The position numbers and the translations under genes were made by a program. Positions 29,399 through 44,530 of a stretch of 64,000 nucleotides of DNA are shown here, one piece after another; positions within the stretch are counted from its first letter, which is position 1, and each line of letters begins with the position of its first letter. The stretch is from Pseudomonas sp. ATCC 13867 (GTDB lineage Bacteria > Pseudomonadota > Gammaproteobacteria > Pseudomonadales > Pseudomonadaceae): contig NC_020829.1 in the NCBI RefSeq assembly GCF_000349845.1, positions 5,029,001-5,093,000 of the forward strand. The letters run 5' to 3'. Below the pieces are notes generated by a model. That model searched no databases, was not told the origin of the DNA, and was given only the letters and a program-made list of their open reading frames with translations.

Positions 29399-30790
29399 AT
29401 GAGCAGCACCCCCTCTTCCGGGCTCTCCCAGGGCCTGCAAAATCGTCACGTCACGATGCTTTCGATCGCCGGTGCCATTGGCGCGGGCCTGTTCGTCGGT
29501 TCCGGCCACGCCATCGCCGAGGCCGGCCCGGCCGTCATGGTTTCCTATCTGATCGCCGGCCTGCTGGTGGTGCTGGTGATGCGCATGCTGGCCGAAATGG
29601 CCGTCGCGCAGCCGGACAGCGGCTCCTTCTCCACCTACGCCGATCGCGCCATCGGCCACTGGGCCGGTTTCACCATCGGCTGGCTGTACTGGTGGTTCTG
29701 GGTCCTGGTGATCCCGCTGGAAGCCAACGCCGCCGCCGCGATCATCCACGCCTGGTTCCCCGGCGCACCGATCTGGATCCTGGCCTTCGTGATCACCTCC
29801 GCGCTGACCGTGACCAACCTGTTCAGCGTGAAGAACTACGGTGAGTTCGAATTCTGGCTGGCGCTGATCAAGGTCGTCTCGATCATCGCCTTCCTGGTGC
29901 TGGGCTGCGCCGCCATCTTCGGCTTCTCGCCCAACAGCGAAGTCTCCGGCATCGGCCACCTGACCAGCGAAGGCTTCCTGCCCAAGGGCTGGGGCGCCGT
30001 GCTCGCCGCGCTGCTGACCACCATGTTCTCCTTCATGGGCTCGGAAATCGTCACCATCGCCGCCACCGAGTCCAAGGACCCGGAGCAGCAGATCACCCGC
30101 GCCACCAACTCGGTGATCTGGCGTATCGCGCTGTTCTACCTGCTATCGATCCTGATCGTGGTCTGCCTGGTACCGTGGAACGACCCGCGCCTGGTGAGCA
30201 TGGGCTCCTACCAGACCGTGCTGGAACACCTGCACATCCCGTATGCCAAGCTGATCGTCGACATCATCGTGCTGGTCTCGGTGACCAGTTGCCTGAACTC
30301 GGCGCTCTACACCGCCTCGCGCATGATGTACTCCCTGAGCAAGCGTGGCGACGCACCGAAGATCGCCCAGGTGACCAGCGCCAGCCGCACCCCGGTCTAC
30401 GCCGTGCTGCTGTCCACCGCCATGGCCTTCCTCTGCACCTTCGCCAACTACCTGGCCCCGGCCGAAGTGTTCAACTTCCTGCTGGCCAGCTCCGGCGCCA
30501 TCGCTCTGCTGGTGTACCTGGTGATCGCCCTGTCGCAGCTGCGCATGCGCAAGAAGCTGCTCGCCCAGGGCCACCAGTTGAAGCTGAAGATGTGGCTGTT
30601 CCCGTGGCTGACGTGGGCGGTGATCCTGTTCATCGTCGGCGCCCTGGTGATCATGCTGATCCGTCCGGACCACCGCATGGAAGTGGTCGCCACCACCCTG
30701 CTGACCGTCGTGGTGGTCTGCTCCGGCCTGCTGGTGTCCAACCGCCGCAAGTCCCAGCGCGCCGCCGGGCTGGTGGGCGACGCTGCGTGA
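29399..30790 (+). CDS. APC-family amino-acid permease (GABA permease-like)
   Basis: The 463-residue protein is an AAT-type amino-acid:H+ symporter with 12 predicted membrane helices. The N-terminal LSIAGAIGAGLFVGSGHAIA is the substrate-binding unwound helix 1 of the family. Conserved FSFMGSEIVTIAATESKDPE and SCLNSALYTASRMMYSLSKR follow. It resembles GabP/AnsP-like carriers, but the substrate cannot be assigned. In PAO1 (from memory) this spot before hemE holds other genes, so it may be lineage-specific. A sigma-54 promoter and palindrome upstream suggest nitrogen or substrate-dependent induction. An intrinsic terminator follows. Confidence 0.88.
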   Translation: MSSTPSSGLSQGLQNRHVTMLSIAGAIGAGLFVGSGHAIAEAGPAVMVSYLIAGLLVVLVMRMLAEMAVAQPDSGSFSTYADRAIGHWAGFTIGWLYWWFWVLVIPLEANAAAAIIHAWFPGAPIWILAFVITSALTVTNLFSVKNYGEFEFWLALIKVVSIIAFLVLGCAAIFGFSPNSEVSGIGHLTSEGFLPKGWGAVLAALLTTMFSFMGSEIVTIAATESKDPEQQITRATNSVIWRIALFYLLSILIVVCLVPWNDPRLVSMGSYQTVLEHLHIPYAKLIVDIIVLVSVTSCLNSALYTASRMMYSLSKRGDAPKIAQVTSASRTPVYAVLLSTAMAFLCTFANYLAPAEVFNFLLASSGAIALLVYLVIALSQLRMRKKLLAQGHQLKLKMWLFPWLTWAVILFIVGALVIMLIRPDHRMEVVATTLLTVVVVCSGLLVSNRRKSQRAAGLVGDAA

Positions 30791-30827
30791 TGCACTCTGA
30801 TGGGGCTTGAGGCTCTTTGAGGGAATG

Positions 30828-30855
30828 AGCCCCGCTGCAGAGCGGGGCTTTTTTC
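30828..30855 (+). terminator. Rho-independent terminator of the permease
   Basis: AGCCCCGCT (30828-30836), loop GCAG, AGCGGGGCT (30841-30849) then a run of six T residues. Confidence 0.9.
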
Positions 30856-30884
30856 ATTGCGTCGTGGAGCACCGTGCCGTGCGG

Positions 30885-30921
30885 TTCGCGAGCAAGGACT
30901 GGGCGTCCCCCTCGGTCCTAC
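30885..30921. repeat. Variant REP arm
   Basis: Identical over 37 bp to the right arm of the REPIN at 23395-23431 (TTCGCGAGCAAGGACTGGGC...). The preceding GTGCCGTGCGG also occurs before the REP arm at 27506. Confidence 0.75.
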
Positions 30922-30999
30922 GAAGAGCCGATGCTCCGCTCTGGCTCTTAAGGTCTGCCAGAGAAATATCCGCGCACGCCGAATGCCCCGTTCAGGAGG

Positions 31000-31108
31000 C
31001 CTCGTTGAAGCGGAGTTTCAGGGGTTGAGCGACATGGATGTCGCGAGAGCTGCGATGGGCCAGGGATGGCCCTTCGCAGCGTGCCCCTGAAACTCCGCTT
31101 CAACGAGG
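31000..31108. repeat. Nested inverted-repeat element
   Basis: 25-bp perfect inverted repeats (31000-31024 beginning CCTCGTTGAAGCGGAG, and 31084-31108) enclose two further hairpins: GCGACAT/ATGTCGC, and GCTGCGA-GGGCCA with TGGCCC-TCGCAGC. It forms one long potential cruciform or RNA structure, with no coding signal. Confidence 0.75.
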
Positions 31109-31132
31109 GTATTTTTCGCCCCAAGCGAAAAA

Positions 31133-31204
31133 CCGGATGTCCGGGGCAAGACCTTTGGTTACTTTGGGGCGTTTGCCAAAGTAACTCGCCCGAGGGGGCG
31201 AAAC
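31133..31204. repeat. Hairpin-rich dispersed repeat
   Basis: Starts CCGGATGTCCGG. It carries GTTACTTTGG/CCAAAGTAAC around an 8-nt loop and ends TCGCCC/GGGGCGA. A diverged copy is at 23539-23602. Just upstream, TTTTTCGC/GCGAAAAA forms another hairpin. Confidence 0.65.
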
Positions 31205-31304
31205 TCAGAGTCCACGCGCACGCCGAAGCGGCGCAGAAACTCCCAAGCCAACGCAGCAAACCTGCAACACCAGAGCAACAGAAAGCACCGGCCCTGCTGG
31301 CCGG

Positions 31305-31327
31305 TCGCGGGCATGGCCCGCTCCTAC
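31305..31327 (-). repeat. Single REP of a different subtype
   Basis: TCGCGGGCATGGCCCGCTCC followed by TAC; the core hairpin is GCGGGC/GCCCGC rather than the GAGC/GCTC of the main family. Confidence 0.7.
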
Positions 31328-31350
31328 AGGGAGCTCGCTGGCGGATACAA

Positions 31351-31376
31351 AAAAGCCCCGCGGATGCGGGGCTTTT
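31351..31376. terminator. Terminator of hemE
   Basis: AAAAGCCCCGC (31351-31361), loop GGAT, GCGGGGCTTTT (31366-31376). On the minus strand TTTTTTG follows, so it ends hemE transcripts. Confidence 0.88.
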
Positions 31377-31392
31377 CAGTGAAACGTCAGGC

Positions 31393-32457
31393 TCAGTGAT
31401 ACCGTGCCGACAGTTCGTGCACCGCCTCGAAGAAGGCGCCGGCATGGGCCGGGTCGACTTCAGGGGTAATGCCATGACCGAGGTTGAACACGTGGCCATC
31501 GCCATTACCGAAGGCGCCGAGGATGCGTGCCACCTCGGCACGGATGGCTTCCGGCTTGGCGTAGAGCACCGACGGGTCCATGTTGCCTTGCAGGGCGACC
31601 TTGTCGCCGACGCGGGCACGGGCGCTGCCGATATCGCAGGTCCAGTCCAGGCCGAGGGCCTCGGCGCCAGTGTCGGCCATCGATTCCAGCCACAGCCCGC
31701 CGCCCTTGGTGAAGAGGATCACCGGCACACGGCGCCCTTCGTGTTCGCGGATCAGGCCGTCGACGATCTTCTGCATGTAGGCCAGGGAGAACTCCTGGTA
31801 CGCCGCCGCCGATAGGCTGCCGCCCCACGAGTCGAAGATCTGCACCGCCTGGGCGCCCGCCAGGATCTGGCCGTTCAGGTAGCTGGTGACCGACTGCGCC
31901 AGCTTGTCCAGCAGCGCGTGCATGGCCTGCGGATTGTCGTAGAGCATCGCCTTGGTCTTGCGGAAGTCGCGGCTGGAGCCGCCTTCGACCATGTAGGTGG
32001 CCAGGGTCCAGGGACTGCCGGAGAAACCGATCAGCGGCACGCGACCGTTCAGTTCGCGGCGGATGGTGCGCACGGCGTCCATCACGTAACCCAGGTCCTT
32101 CTCCGGATCGGGGATCGGCAGGGCATCGATGTCGGCCTGGGTGGTCACGACCTTCTTGAAACGCGGGCCTTCGCCGGTCTCGAAGAACAGGCCCTGGCCC
32201 ATGGCGTCGGGGATGGTGAGGATGTCGGAGAAGAGGATCGCCGCGTCCAGCTGCGGGTAACGGTCCAGCGGCTGCAGGGTCACCTCGCAGGCCAGCTGCG
32301 GGTTCATGCACAGGCTCATGAAGTCACCGGCCTTGGCGCGGGTCGCGCGGTATTCCGGCAGGTAGCGGCCGGCCTGGCGCATCATCCAGACGGGGGTGAC
32401 ATCGACGGGCTGCTTGAGCAGGGCGCGGAGGAAGCGATCGTTCTTCAAGGCAGTCAT
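31393..32457 (-). CDS. hemE: Uroporphyrinogen III decarboxylase
   Basis: The 354-residue enzyme decarboxylates the four acetate side chains of uroporphyrinogen III to give coproporphyrinogen III in haem synthesis (cytoplasm). The N-terminal signature [16 protein letters not shown] and the second signature [17 protein letters not shown] are present. The start [20 protein letters not shown] (ATG 32457) matches the family, and the 27-residue in-frame extension to 32538 runs through the gltD terminator. It forms its own transcript after the gltBD terminator. Confidence 0.97.
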   Translation of the reverse strand: MTALKNDRFLRALLKQPVDVTPVWMMRQAGRYLPEYRATRAKAGDFMSLCMNPQLACEVTLQPLDRYPQLDAAILFSDILTIPDAMGQGLFFETGEGPRFKKVVTTQADIDALPIPDPEKDLGYVMDAVRTIRRELNGRVPLIGFSGSPWTLATYMVEGGSSRDFRKTKAMLYDNPQAMHALLDKLAQSVTSYLNGQILAGAQAVQIFDSWGGSLSAAAYQEFSLAYMQKIVDGLIREHEGRRVPVILFTKGGGLWLESMADTGAEALGLDWTCDIGSARARVGDKVALQGNMDPSVLYAKPEAIRAEVARILGAFGNGDGHVFNLGHGITPEVDPAHAGAFFEAVHELSARYH

Positions 32458-32504
32458 AACGGCATCCGGCAAAAAAGTGCGGGTATTTTCGCAAAGCCCA
32501 AAAG

Positions 32505-32532
32505 AAAAGGCACGGCGGGTGCCGTGCCTTTT
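32505..32532. terminator. Terminator of gltBD
   Basis: AAAAGGCACGGC (32505-32516) pairs with GCCGTGCCTTTT (32521-32532). On the minus strand TTTTCTTTT follows. A REPIN separates it from the gltD stop codon. Confidence 0.85.
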
Positions 32533-32571
32533 GTCCATCGCGGCATTCTGCCGCAGTGGTTTTAGTTCTTT

Positions 32572-32641
32572 GTAGGAGCGAGCTTGCTCGCGAACAAGGC
32601 CCCGCTGTGGGCTCAGGGTTCGCGAGCAAGCTCGCTCCTAC
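32572..32641. repeat. REPIN after gltD
   Basis: Arms 32572-32594 (GTAGGAGCGAGC...) and 32619-32641 (TTCGCGAGCAAGC...), perfect inverted copies over 23 bp, placed between the gltD stop codon and its terminator. Confidence 0.87.
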
Positions 32642-32651
32642 ATATCCAGGC

Positions 32652-34079
<1,428 letters not shown>

Positions 34080-34097
34080 TCATCAAACTTCAGGCGC

Positions 34098-38543
<4,446 letters not shown>

Positions 38544-38855
38544 AGGGAACTCTCACCGGCAAAACTTTTTAAATTTCCAGGGGCTGTTGACGTTTCGCCA
38601 TGCGCCGCATTGCCGCGCCCTGTTCGCTCAGGCTGGCCGTTTCCCGCGCACTCCAAAGGCGCGGGCTGCCTCTTCGTGCAGTGCCGCTCAGCCCCTGGTT
38701 CACCTGGAATGACGCAAACCGCGTTGTTTGCCGCGTCTTACCCTACGCGGCGGCGGTTCCGCCCTGGCCATGACTCAACGTCAGCAGACCCATCTTCAAG
38801 CACTTCGCCTGTCTACTCGCTCAAGCGGCAAGTTTCCGATAGGCAAAGGGAGGTC

Positions 38856-38883
38856 ATTGTACACATGGCGAAAGCGACGTCAC
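38856..38883 (-). promoter_or_regulatory. Probable gltB promoter
   Basis: On the minus strand: GTGACG (-35), a 16-bp spacer ending in TGTG, TACAAT (-10). Transcription would begin near 38849. Confidence 0.5.
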
Positions 38884-38897
38884 TAATTTTTGTGACG
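38878..38897. promoter_or_regulatory. Inverted repeat overlapping the gltB -35
   Basis: CGTCAC (38878-38883), 8-bp AT-rich spacer, GTGACG (38892-38897). A regulator here could block or recruit RNA polymerase. Confidence 0.4.
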
Positions 38898-38931
38898 CAC
38901 CATCGAAATCCGATGTCGCATTTCTGAAAGA

Positions 38932-38969
38932 AAAATGCCGAAACCCGCAGAAGCGGGTTTCGGCATTTT
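38932..38969. terminator. Strong terminator downstream of the pil-aro-SPOR cluster
   Basis: A 17-bp perfect stem (38932-38948 AAAATGCCGAAACCCGC with 38953-38969), AGAA loop, and T runs on both strands (TTTTTCTTT on minus). It separates the minus-strand cluster from gltB. Confidence 0.92.
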
Positions 38970-38992
38970 CATTTTTGCGACGTCGCGGGTTT

Positions 38993-40648
38993 TCAGCGTG
39001 CGCCAGCGATCTCCTGCTGGATGCTGGAGAAGGTGCGCGACCAGGGCTTGGAGGCCTGGATCTTCGCCGGCAACTTCTTGATCGCGGCCTGCGCCGAAGC
39101 CCGATCGGCAAAGCTGCCGTAGGTCACGACGTAGAACGGCTTGCCCTGCAGGTTCTTGCGGAAGTAGCGGTACTCGCCGCCGCCCTGCTGGCTGATGAAG
39201 GCCTTGGCGCTGGCTTCCGAGCCGGTGCCCAGCACCTGCACGGAGTAGCGCGATCCGGCCTGGGACTGGTACCAGCTACTGCTACCGGCGCTACCGCGGG
39301 ATGCGGCAGGCTTGCTTGCCGTGGCCGGCTTGGCGCTGGCGACGGTGGTTGCCGGCTTGCTGGCTGCCGGCTTGGCGGCCTGGACGGGCTTGGCGGAGGC
39401 GGTGGGCTTGACCGGTTCCGGACGCGGCGCGGGCGTCGGAGCCGGTTGCGGCGCGGCGGCCTGCTGCTGGGTCGACGCCGGCGGCACCGGATTCAGTGGC
39501 GTCGGGCCGTTGTTGGCCAGCGGCGTCACCGGCGGCGCGGTGCTGGTCACGGTCGGAGGAATTGCCGCGGACGGCAGACCGCCTTCGTCGGCATCTTCCT
39601 GCCCGCCGGCCTGGGCCAACGGCTCGCGAATCACCGGCTGGCTTTCACCCACCAGTGGCAGCGGCAACGGTTGGTTGGAACCGGCGAATTCGACCGAGGG
39701 ACCGGCGCCCTGGGCGTCTGGCTGCGGGGCGGCACCGTTGAGCGGCAATTGCGAGGAGGTTTGCGCGGCGGTGCTCGGAGCGTCCGGCTTGCTGGTCTTG
39801 CCCTGCATGAACCAGGCGGCGATCACGCCGATGGCGACCACGCCAAGGATCGCCAGGTGCTTCTTCGGCAGCTTGAAGCCGGGGCCAGCGGCCTTGCGGG
39901 CGCCGCCACGGTCAGCCAGCATCGCCTCGATCATGGCGTCGCGGGCCGTCTGGTTGATCGCTCCCGGCCAGCCGCCGGACTGTTCGTGGATGTCGGCCAG
40001 CAAGTCGGCGGAGATCAGCTCGATGCCCTGCCCGGCGCCTTCCAGGCGCTGCGCCAGGTACTCGCGCGTCTCTTCTTCGCTGTAGGGCTGCAACTCGATG
40101 GCGTGGAAACGCTCCTCGCCTTCGGACAGCACGTCCAGGCGCGACAGCAGCGCCGGCTCGCCGAACAGGAAGACATGCAGGCGCGCCTCGGTGTTGCCGG
40201 CAGCCAGGAGCAGCAGCACTTCCAGGGCGTCATCGCGCAGTTGCTCGGCATCGTCCACCAGCAGATAGACGTCCTGCCCGGTGATCGCCAGTTGGGCAAC
40301 CTTGGCCAGGATGGCTTCGAGGCTGGTCTGGGTAATGCCCAGGCCCTGCGCCAACTGGCGCAACAGGGTCGCCTCGTCGGCCACCGTGCGACCGGAGATC
40401 ACCACGCTGGACACCGCATCCTTGTTGGTGCTGGCCACCAATGCCTGGCGCAGCAGCGTCTTGCCGCTGCCCAGCGGGCCGGTTACGGCCAGCAGCAGGT
40501 GACTGTAGCGCGCCAGGTGGTGCAGTTGCCCCAGCACAGGCTTGCGCTGCGCAGGGAAGAACTTGAAGCCGGGAACCCGCGGTGCGAACGGGTCATGACT
40601 GAACTGGTAGTGGGCCAGAAAGGCCTCATCGGCATGCAAACTGGACAT
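38993..40648 (-). CDS. AAA ATPase with C-terminal SPOR domain (DamX-like)
   Basis: The 551-residue membrane protein has an N-terminal ExeA-like AAA ATPase domain (Walker A GPLGSGKT near residue 57, Walker B YLLVDDAEQL). One membrane helix at about 274-292 (HLAILGVVAIGVIAAWFM) and a long Pro/Ala/Lys-rich periplasmic linker follow. The C-terminal SPOR domain (about 465-545, YSVQVLGTGSEASAKAFI) normally binds glycan strands lacking stem peptides at the division septum. The position after aroB matches damX of enterobacteria, though those lack an intact ATPase. The SD TGAGG overlaps the aroB stop codon, so translation is probably coupled. Confidence 0.9.
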   Translation of the reverse strand: MSSLHADEAFLAHYQFSHDPFAPRVPGFKFFPAQRKPVLGQLHHLARYSHLLLAVTGPLGSGKTLLRQALVASTNKDAVSSVVISGRTVADEATLLRQLAQGLGITQTSLEAILAKVAQLAITGQDVYLLVDDAEQLRDDALEVLLLLAAGNTEARLHVFLFGEPALLSRLDVLSEGEERFHAIELQPYSEEETREYLAQRLEGAGQGIELISADLLADIHEQSGGWPGAINQTARDAMIEAMLADRGGARKAAGPGFKLPKKHLAILGVVAIGVIAAWFMQGKTSKPDAPSTAAQTSSQLPLNGAAPQPDAQGAGPSVEFAGSNQPLPLPLVGESQPVIREPLAQAGGQEDADEGGLPSAAIPPTVTSTAPPVTPLANNGPTPLNPVPPASTQQQAAAPQPAPTPAPRPEPVKPTASAKPVQAAKPAASKPATTVASAKPATASKPAASRGSAGSSSWYQSQAGSRYSVQVLGTGSEASAKAFISQQGGGEYRYFRKNLQGKPFYVVTYGSFADRASAQAAIKKLPAKIQASKPWSRTFSSIQQEIAGAR

Positions 40649-40654
40649 GGGACC

Positions 40655-41761
40655 TCAATGCTCTCCTGCCTGACCGACCAGTGCCTGGTAGTCAGTGCGC
40701 AGCGTTTCTTCCAGAATCTCACGGGGGAATTCGGCGGTCACGACCGCAGCCCCCAGCCCTTGGAGCAAGACCAGACGCAAACGTCCATCGAGCACTTTCT
40801 TGTCGACGGCCATGTGCTCAAGAAAATGCTCGGCATTCATTTCCTGCGGCGGGACGACCGGCAGCTTCGCCTTGGCGAGCAGGCGAATGCCGCGATCGCG
40901 CTCGGCATTTGTCAGCCATCCCAGCCGATGCGACATCTCCAGTGCCATCACGGTTCCCGCCCCCACGGCTTCGCCGTGCAGCCAGACGCCATAGCCCATG
41001 TGGGTCTCGATGGCATGACCGAAGGTGTGGCCCAGATTGAGGGTCGCGCGGACACCGGTTTCCTTCTCGTCGGCGCCGACCACGCGGGCCTTGGCGGCGC
41101 AGGAGCGCTCGATCGCCTCGGTGAGCGCGCTGGGCTCCAGCGCCAGCAGGTCATCCACATGCGCTTCCAGCCAGGTCAGGAACGGCTCGTCGCAGATGAA
41201 ACCGTACTTGATGACTTCCGCCAGCCCGGCGGACAGCTCGCGCGGCGGCAGGGTGCGCAGGGTGGTGGTATCGATGACCACCGCCCGGGGCTGATAGAAG
41301 GCCCCGACCATGTTCTTGCCCAGCGGGTGGTTGATGCCGGTCTTGCCTCCGACCGACGAGTCCACCTGGGACAGCAGCGTGGTCGGCACCTGGATGAAGT
41401 CGACGCCACGCTGGTAGCAGGCTGCCGCGAAACCGGTCATGTCGCCGATGACGCCGCCGCCGAGGGCGATCAGGGTGGTCTTGCGGTCATGGCGCGCGGT
41501 CAGCAGGCCATCGAAGATCAGTTGCAGGGTTTCCCACTGCTTGTAGGCCTCGCCGTCGGGGAGCACGACCGTGGTGACCTGGTAGCCGGCCAGGGTCTTC
41601 TGCAGTCGATCCAGGTACAGCGGCGCGATGGTTTCATTGGTGACGATGGCTACCTGACGGCCGCGAATGTGCGGTTCGAAGTAGCGCGGATCATCCAGCA
41701 GCCCCTCGCCGATGTAGATCGGGTAGCTGCGATCGGCCAGATCGACGTTGAGTGTGCGCAT
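40655..41761 (-). CDS. aroB: 3-dehydroquinate synthase
   Basis: The 368-residue NAD+- and metal-dependent enzyme closes DAHP to 3-dehydroquinate, step two of the shikimate pathway. Signatures: [39 protein letters not shown], and the metal-binding histidines in [13 protein letters not shown] and [12 protein letters not shown] 41761 ([20 protein letters not shown]) is the family start, and the five residues upstream are not needed. It is between aroK (50 bp) and the SPOR-domain gene (6 bp) in one operon. Confidence 0.97.
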   Translation of the reverse strand: MRTLNVDLADRSYPIYIGEGLLDDPRYFEPHIRGRQVAIVTNETIAPLYLDRLQKTLAGYQVTTVVLPDGEAYKQWETLQLIFDGLLTARHDRKTTLIALGGGVIGDMTGFAAACYQRGVDFIQVPTTLLSQVDSSVGGKTGINHPLGKNMVGAFYQPRAVVIDTTTLRTLPPRELSAGLAEVIKYGFICDEPFLTWLEAHVDDLLALEPSALTEAIERSCAAKARVVGADEKETGVRATLNLGHTFGHAIETHMGYGVWLHGEAVGAGTVMALEMSHRLGWLTNAERDRGIRLLAKAKLPVVPPQEMNAEHFLEHMAVDKKVLDGRLRLVLLQGLGAAVVTAEFPREILEETLRTDYQALVGQAGEH

Positions 41762-41811
41762 GAAACCCCCAGGCAAGAAAGGGGACTAGGATACCGCAGA
41801 TTGCAGCGCCG

Positions 41812-42330
41812 TTAATGGCGCTCCAACTCACGCAAACGCTCCAGAATCTCCAGAACCACGAGGCGCGGTGGCCGCTCGTCGGTTTCGATGATCACGTCGG
41901 CGATTTCGCGGTACAGCGGATCGCGCATCTGCATGAGGTCACGGAGGATCTGCTCCGGATTGGGCTTCTGCAGCAGCGGGCGATTCTTGTCGCGCGCCGT
42001 GCGGGAAATCTGCTGCTCGACCGAGGCATGCAGGTAGATCACCTTGCCGCCGGCCTTGAGGATCAGGCGATTGGCGTCGCGCATGACCGCGCCACCGCCG
42101 GTGGCGATGACCATGCCGCCTTCGTCGCACAGCTCGGCGAGCATCGCCTGCTCACGCTCACGGAAACCCGCCTCGCCCTCGACATCGAATATCCAGGGGA
42201 TGTTGGCTCCGCAGCGCTGCTCGATCTCTTTATCCGAATCTTTGAAAACGAGGTGAAGCTCTTTGGCGAGAAGACGCCCGATGGTGCTTTTCCCAGCTCC
42301 CATCGGGCCTACCAGAATCAAATTGGACAC
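41812..42330 (-). CDS. aroK: Shikimate kinase
   Basis: A 172-residue P-loop kinase that phosphorylates shikimate at O3. P-loop GPMGAGKST, shikimate-binding DSD and R in FREREQ, GGG in ATGGGAVMR, and the lid arginine in [11 protein letters not shown] are all present. GTG at 42330 gives [15 protein letters not shown], which fits the family exactly. The TTG at 42342 overlapping the pilQ stop would add four unneeded residues. No clear SD is present, suggesting translational coupling to pilQ. Confidence 0.95.
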   Translation of the reverse strand: MSNLILVGPMGAGKSTIGRLLAKELHLVFKDSDKEIEQRCGANIPWIFDVEGEAGFREREQAMLAELCDEGGMVIATGGGAVMRDANRLILKAGGKVIYLHASVEQQISRTARDKNRPLLQKPNPEQILRDLMQMRDPLYREIADVIIETDERPPRLVVLEILERLRELERH

Positions 42331-42338
42331 GACATTGA

Positions 42339-44522
42339 TCAACGGCCGACTGCAAAGGCCTGATTATTCATAATCCGCGGAGTAATGAAAACCAAGAGCT
42401 CGTTCTTGCTGTCGGTTATCGAGTCGCGGCGGAACAGCCGGCCAATGAAGGGCACGTCACCCAGGAACGGAACCTTGTCCACAGCCTTGGTCTGGGTGTT
42501 GGAGAACACACCACCGATCACGATGGTTTCGCCATCGTTGACCAGCACCTTGGCATTGACTTCGTTCTTCTTGATCGGCGGCACACCGTTCAGCCGGTTG
42601 GCGTAGTCCGGCTCGTCCTTGTTGACCTTCACTTCCATGAGGATGCGATTGTCCGGAGTGATCTGCGGCGTCACCTCCAGCGCCAGTGCAGCTTCCTTGA
42701 AGGACACCGAGGTCGCGCCGCTGGAACTGGCTTCCTGGTAGGGAATCTCCGAGCCCTTGAGGATCTTCGCGGTTTCCTTGTCGGAGGTGACGACCTTCGG
42801 CTGGGAAACCACTTCACCGTTGCCGCTCTTCTCCATAGCGGAAAGCTGCAGGTCAAGCATGGCGTGATCGCTCAGGAAGCCGATACCGATACCCGAGGTG
42901 CTCTCGGCAACCCCCATATCGACGAATGGAACAGGAGTGCTGCCTTCGTCCAGCTTGAAGTTTCCAATCGTATCAGTCGTCGGGAAACCAACTACCCCAT
43001 CATCGGAGATTCCACGCGCACCGTCCTTGCCGTAGAAATCCCAGTTCCCCCCTCTGAACGCGCCACCCCAGCGAACGCCCAAGGCCTTGCTGTAGTCCAC
43101 GGCGGCTTCAACGATACGCGCCTCGATCATCACCTGGCGCACCGGGATATCCAGCTGGGCAACGATACGACGCAGCTCATCCAGGCGATCCTGGGTCTGG
43201 TAGGCGATGATCGCGTTGGTCCGATCGTCGACGGTGATCGAGCCACGAGTATCCGCACCCGCCGCCGGAGCGCCCGGAGCGCCGCCCACACCCGTTACCG
43301 ACTGGAACAGCTTGGCGATGTCGGACGCCTTGGCGTAGTTCACCTGGATCAGCTCGCGCCGCAGGGGAGCCAGCTCGGAAATCTGCTTCTGGGCTTCGAG
43401 CTCCTGGCGCTCGCGCGCCGCGATCTCCTCCGCCGGGGCAACCAGCAGGACGTTGCCCACCTTGCGCTTGTCCAGGCCCTTGGTCTTGAGCACCAGGTCC
43501 AGCGCCTGATCCCAGGGCACGTTCTGCAAGCGCAGGGTGATGTTGCCCTGAACCGTATCGGAAGCGACCAGGTTCAGGTCGGTGAAGTCAGCGATCAGTT
43601 GCAGCACCGAGCGCACGTCGATGTCCTGGAAGTTCAGCGACAGCTTCTCGCCGGTATAAGCGAAGGTATCCTTCTTGCGCTTCTCGGCATCGTCCATCGT
43701 CATCGGCTTGATGCTGACGGTCATCCGATTGTCGGTCTGATAGACCAGGTAGTCGTACAGGCCGGTCGGCTCGATGGAAATACTGGCCTTGTCACCCGAA
43801 GTCGAAGCATTGACGAACTGCACCGGCGTGGCGAAGTCCTTCACATCCAGGCGTACCCGCAGATTGTCCGGCAACTGGGTGCGCGGGAAGTCCAGGCGAA
43901 TCTTGCCACCCTGCTCCTGGATGTCCGGGCTGAGCGTCGGATCGGACAGGTCGATCACGACATTGCCTTCACCCTGCTCGCCGCGCTGGAAGTCGATATT
44001 GCGAATCGCCTTGCCTGCGGGAATATACGGCTTGGGCTGGGCCGGCTTGGCGATCGCCGAAGATACCGGCGCCGCCGAGGCGACCGTGCTGGAAGCACCG
44101 CTTCCGCCCACCACGACGTACAGGTTCGAACCATCCGACCGGGTGGTGTAAGGCACCAGCGTGCTCAGGTTGACGATCAGGCGGGTGCGATCCTTGGCCT
44201 CGACCACCGTCAGGCTGCGGGCATTGCCCACACCCAGCTCCCGGTTCTTGCTGCCCAGCTTGTTCTGCACGCCCGGCAGGTCCAGCGCGATGCGCGCCGG
44301 CTGCTCGATGGTGTAGCCGCGCGGAGCGGCCACCGGCCCGTCAAAGCCCAGCTTCAGCTCGACCCGATCACCCGGCAGCGCCGCCACATCGACGCTCTGC
44401 AGGTTGGCGGCCAGCAAAGCCGGCGCAAAGACAGCCGCGAGCAAGGAGATGCTCAGGCGGGAAAGTGTTCTGTTCATCGTCTGAATCCGTCGTGCAGACT
44501 GCTGTTTGTTATCCATGTTCAT
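42339..44522 (-). CDS. pilQ: Type IV pilus secretin
   Basis: The 727-residue protein makes the outer-membrane ring through which the type IV pilus emerges. Signal peptide region [20 protein letters not shown]; tandem AMIN domains (about 45-270); the secretin N domain with [20 protein letters not shown]; and the C-terminal secretin domain with [23 protein letters not shown] 44522 is nearest to the GGGCGGGG SD. The internal ATG 44477 would give a more usual signal peptide, so the first 15 residues are uncertain. It is the last pil gene of the operon. Confidence 0.96.
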   Translation of the reverse strand: MNMDNKQQSARRIQTMNRTLSRLSISLLAAVFAPALLAANLQSVDVAALPGDRVELKLGFDGPVAAPRGYTIEQPARIALDLPGVQNKLGSKNRELGVGNARSLTVVEAKDRTRLIVNLSTLVPYTTRSDGSNLYVVVGGSGASSTVASAAPVSSAIAKPAQPKPYIPAGKAIRNIDFQRGEQGEGNVVIDLSDPTLSPDIQEQGGKIRLDFPRTQLPDNLRVRLDVKDFATPVQFVNASTSGDKASISIEPTGLYDYLVYQTDNRMTVSIKPMTMDDAEKRKKDTFAYTGEKLSLNFQDIDVRSVLQLIADFTDLNLVASDTVQGNITLRLQNVPWDQALDLVLKTKGLDKRKVGNVLLVAPAEEIAARERQELEAQKQISELAPLRRELIQVNYAKASDIAKLFQSVTGVGGAPGAPAAGADTRGSITVDDRTNAIIAYQTQDRLDELRRIVAQLDIPVRQVMIEARIVEAAVDYSKALGVRWGGAFRGGNWDFYGKDGARGISDDGVVGFPTTDTIGNFKLDEGSTPVPFVDMGVAESTSGIGIGFLSDHAMLDLQLSAMEKSGNGEVVSQPKVVTSDKETAKILKGSEIPYQEASSSGATSVSFKEAALALEVTPQITPDNRILMEVKVNKDEPDYANRLNGVPPIKKNEVNAKVLVNDGETIVIGGVFSNTQTKAVDKVPFLGDVPFIGRLFRRDSITDSKNELLVFITPRIMNNQAFAVGR

Positions 44523-44530
44523 CCCCGCCC

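Larger units (their letters stand above)
30791..31392. other. 600-bp gene-free stretch between permease and hemE, built of repeats
   Basis: Contains the permease terminator (30828), a variant REP arm (30885-30921), a nested inverted-repeat element (31000-31108), a hairpin-rich repeat (31133-31204), a REP (31305-31327) and the hemE terminator (31351). Several open frames cross it but none resembles a protein family. Confidence 0.7.
38544..38992. other. Gene-free region between gltB and the SPOR-domain gene
   Basis: Holds the gltB leader (about 306 nt if the promoter call is right), its promoter and operator-like repeat, and the terminator of the upstream minus-strand gene. A 16-codon open frame in the leader (minus ATG near 38794) has no convincing SD and was not called. 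Confidence 0.6.

Noticed and set aside
30857..31619. Open frames across the repeat island before hemE
   Set aside because: They translate REP and other repeats or antisense hemE; no family match or codon pattern of a real gene.
38746..38796. 16-codon leader peptide upstream of gltB
   Set aside because: Weak SD and no run of regulatory codons.
42331..42342. TTG start for aroK overlapping the pilQ stop
   Set aside because: The GTG at 42330 matches the family N-terminus and length (172 residues) better.
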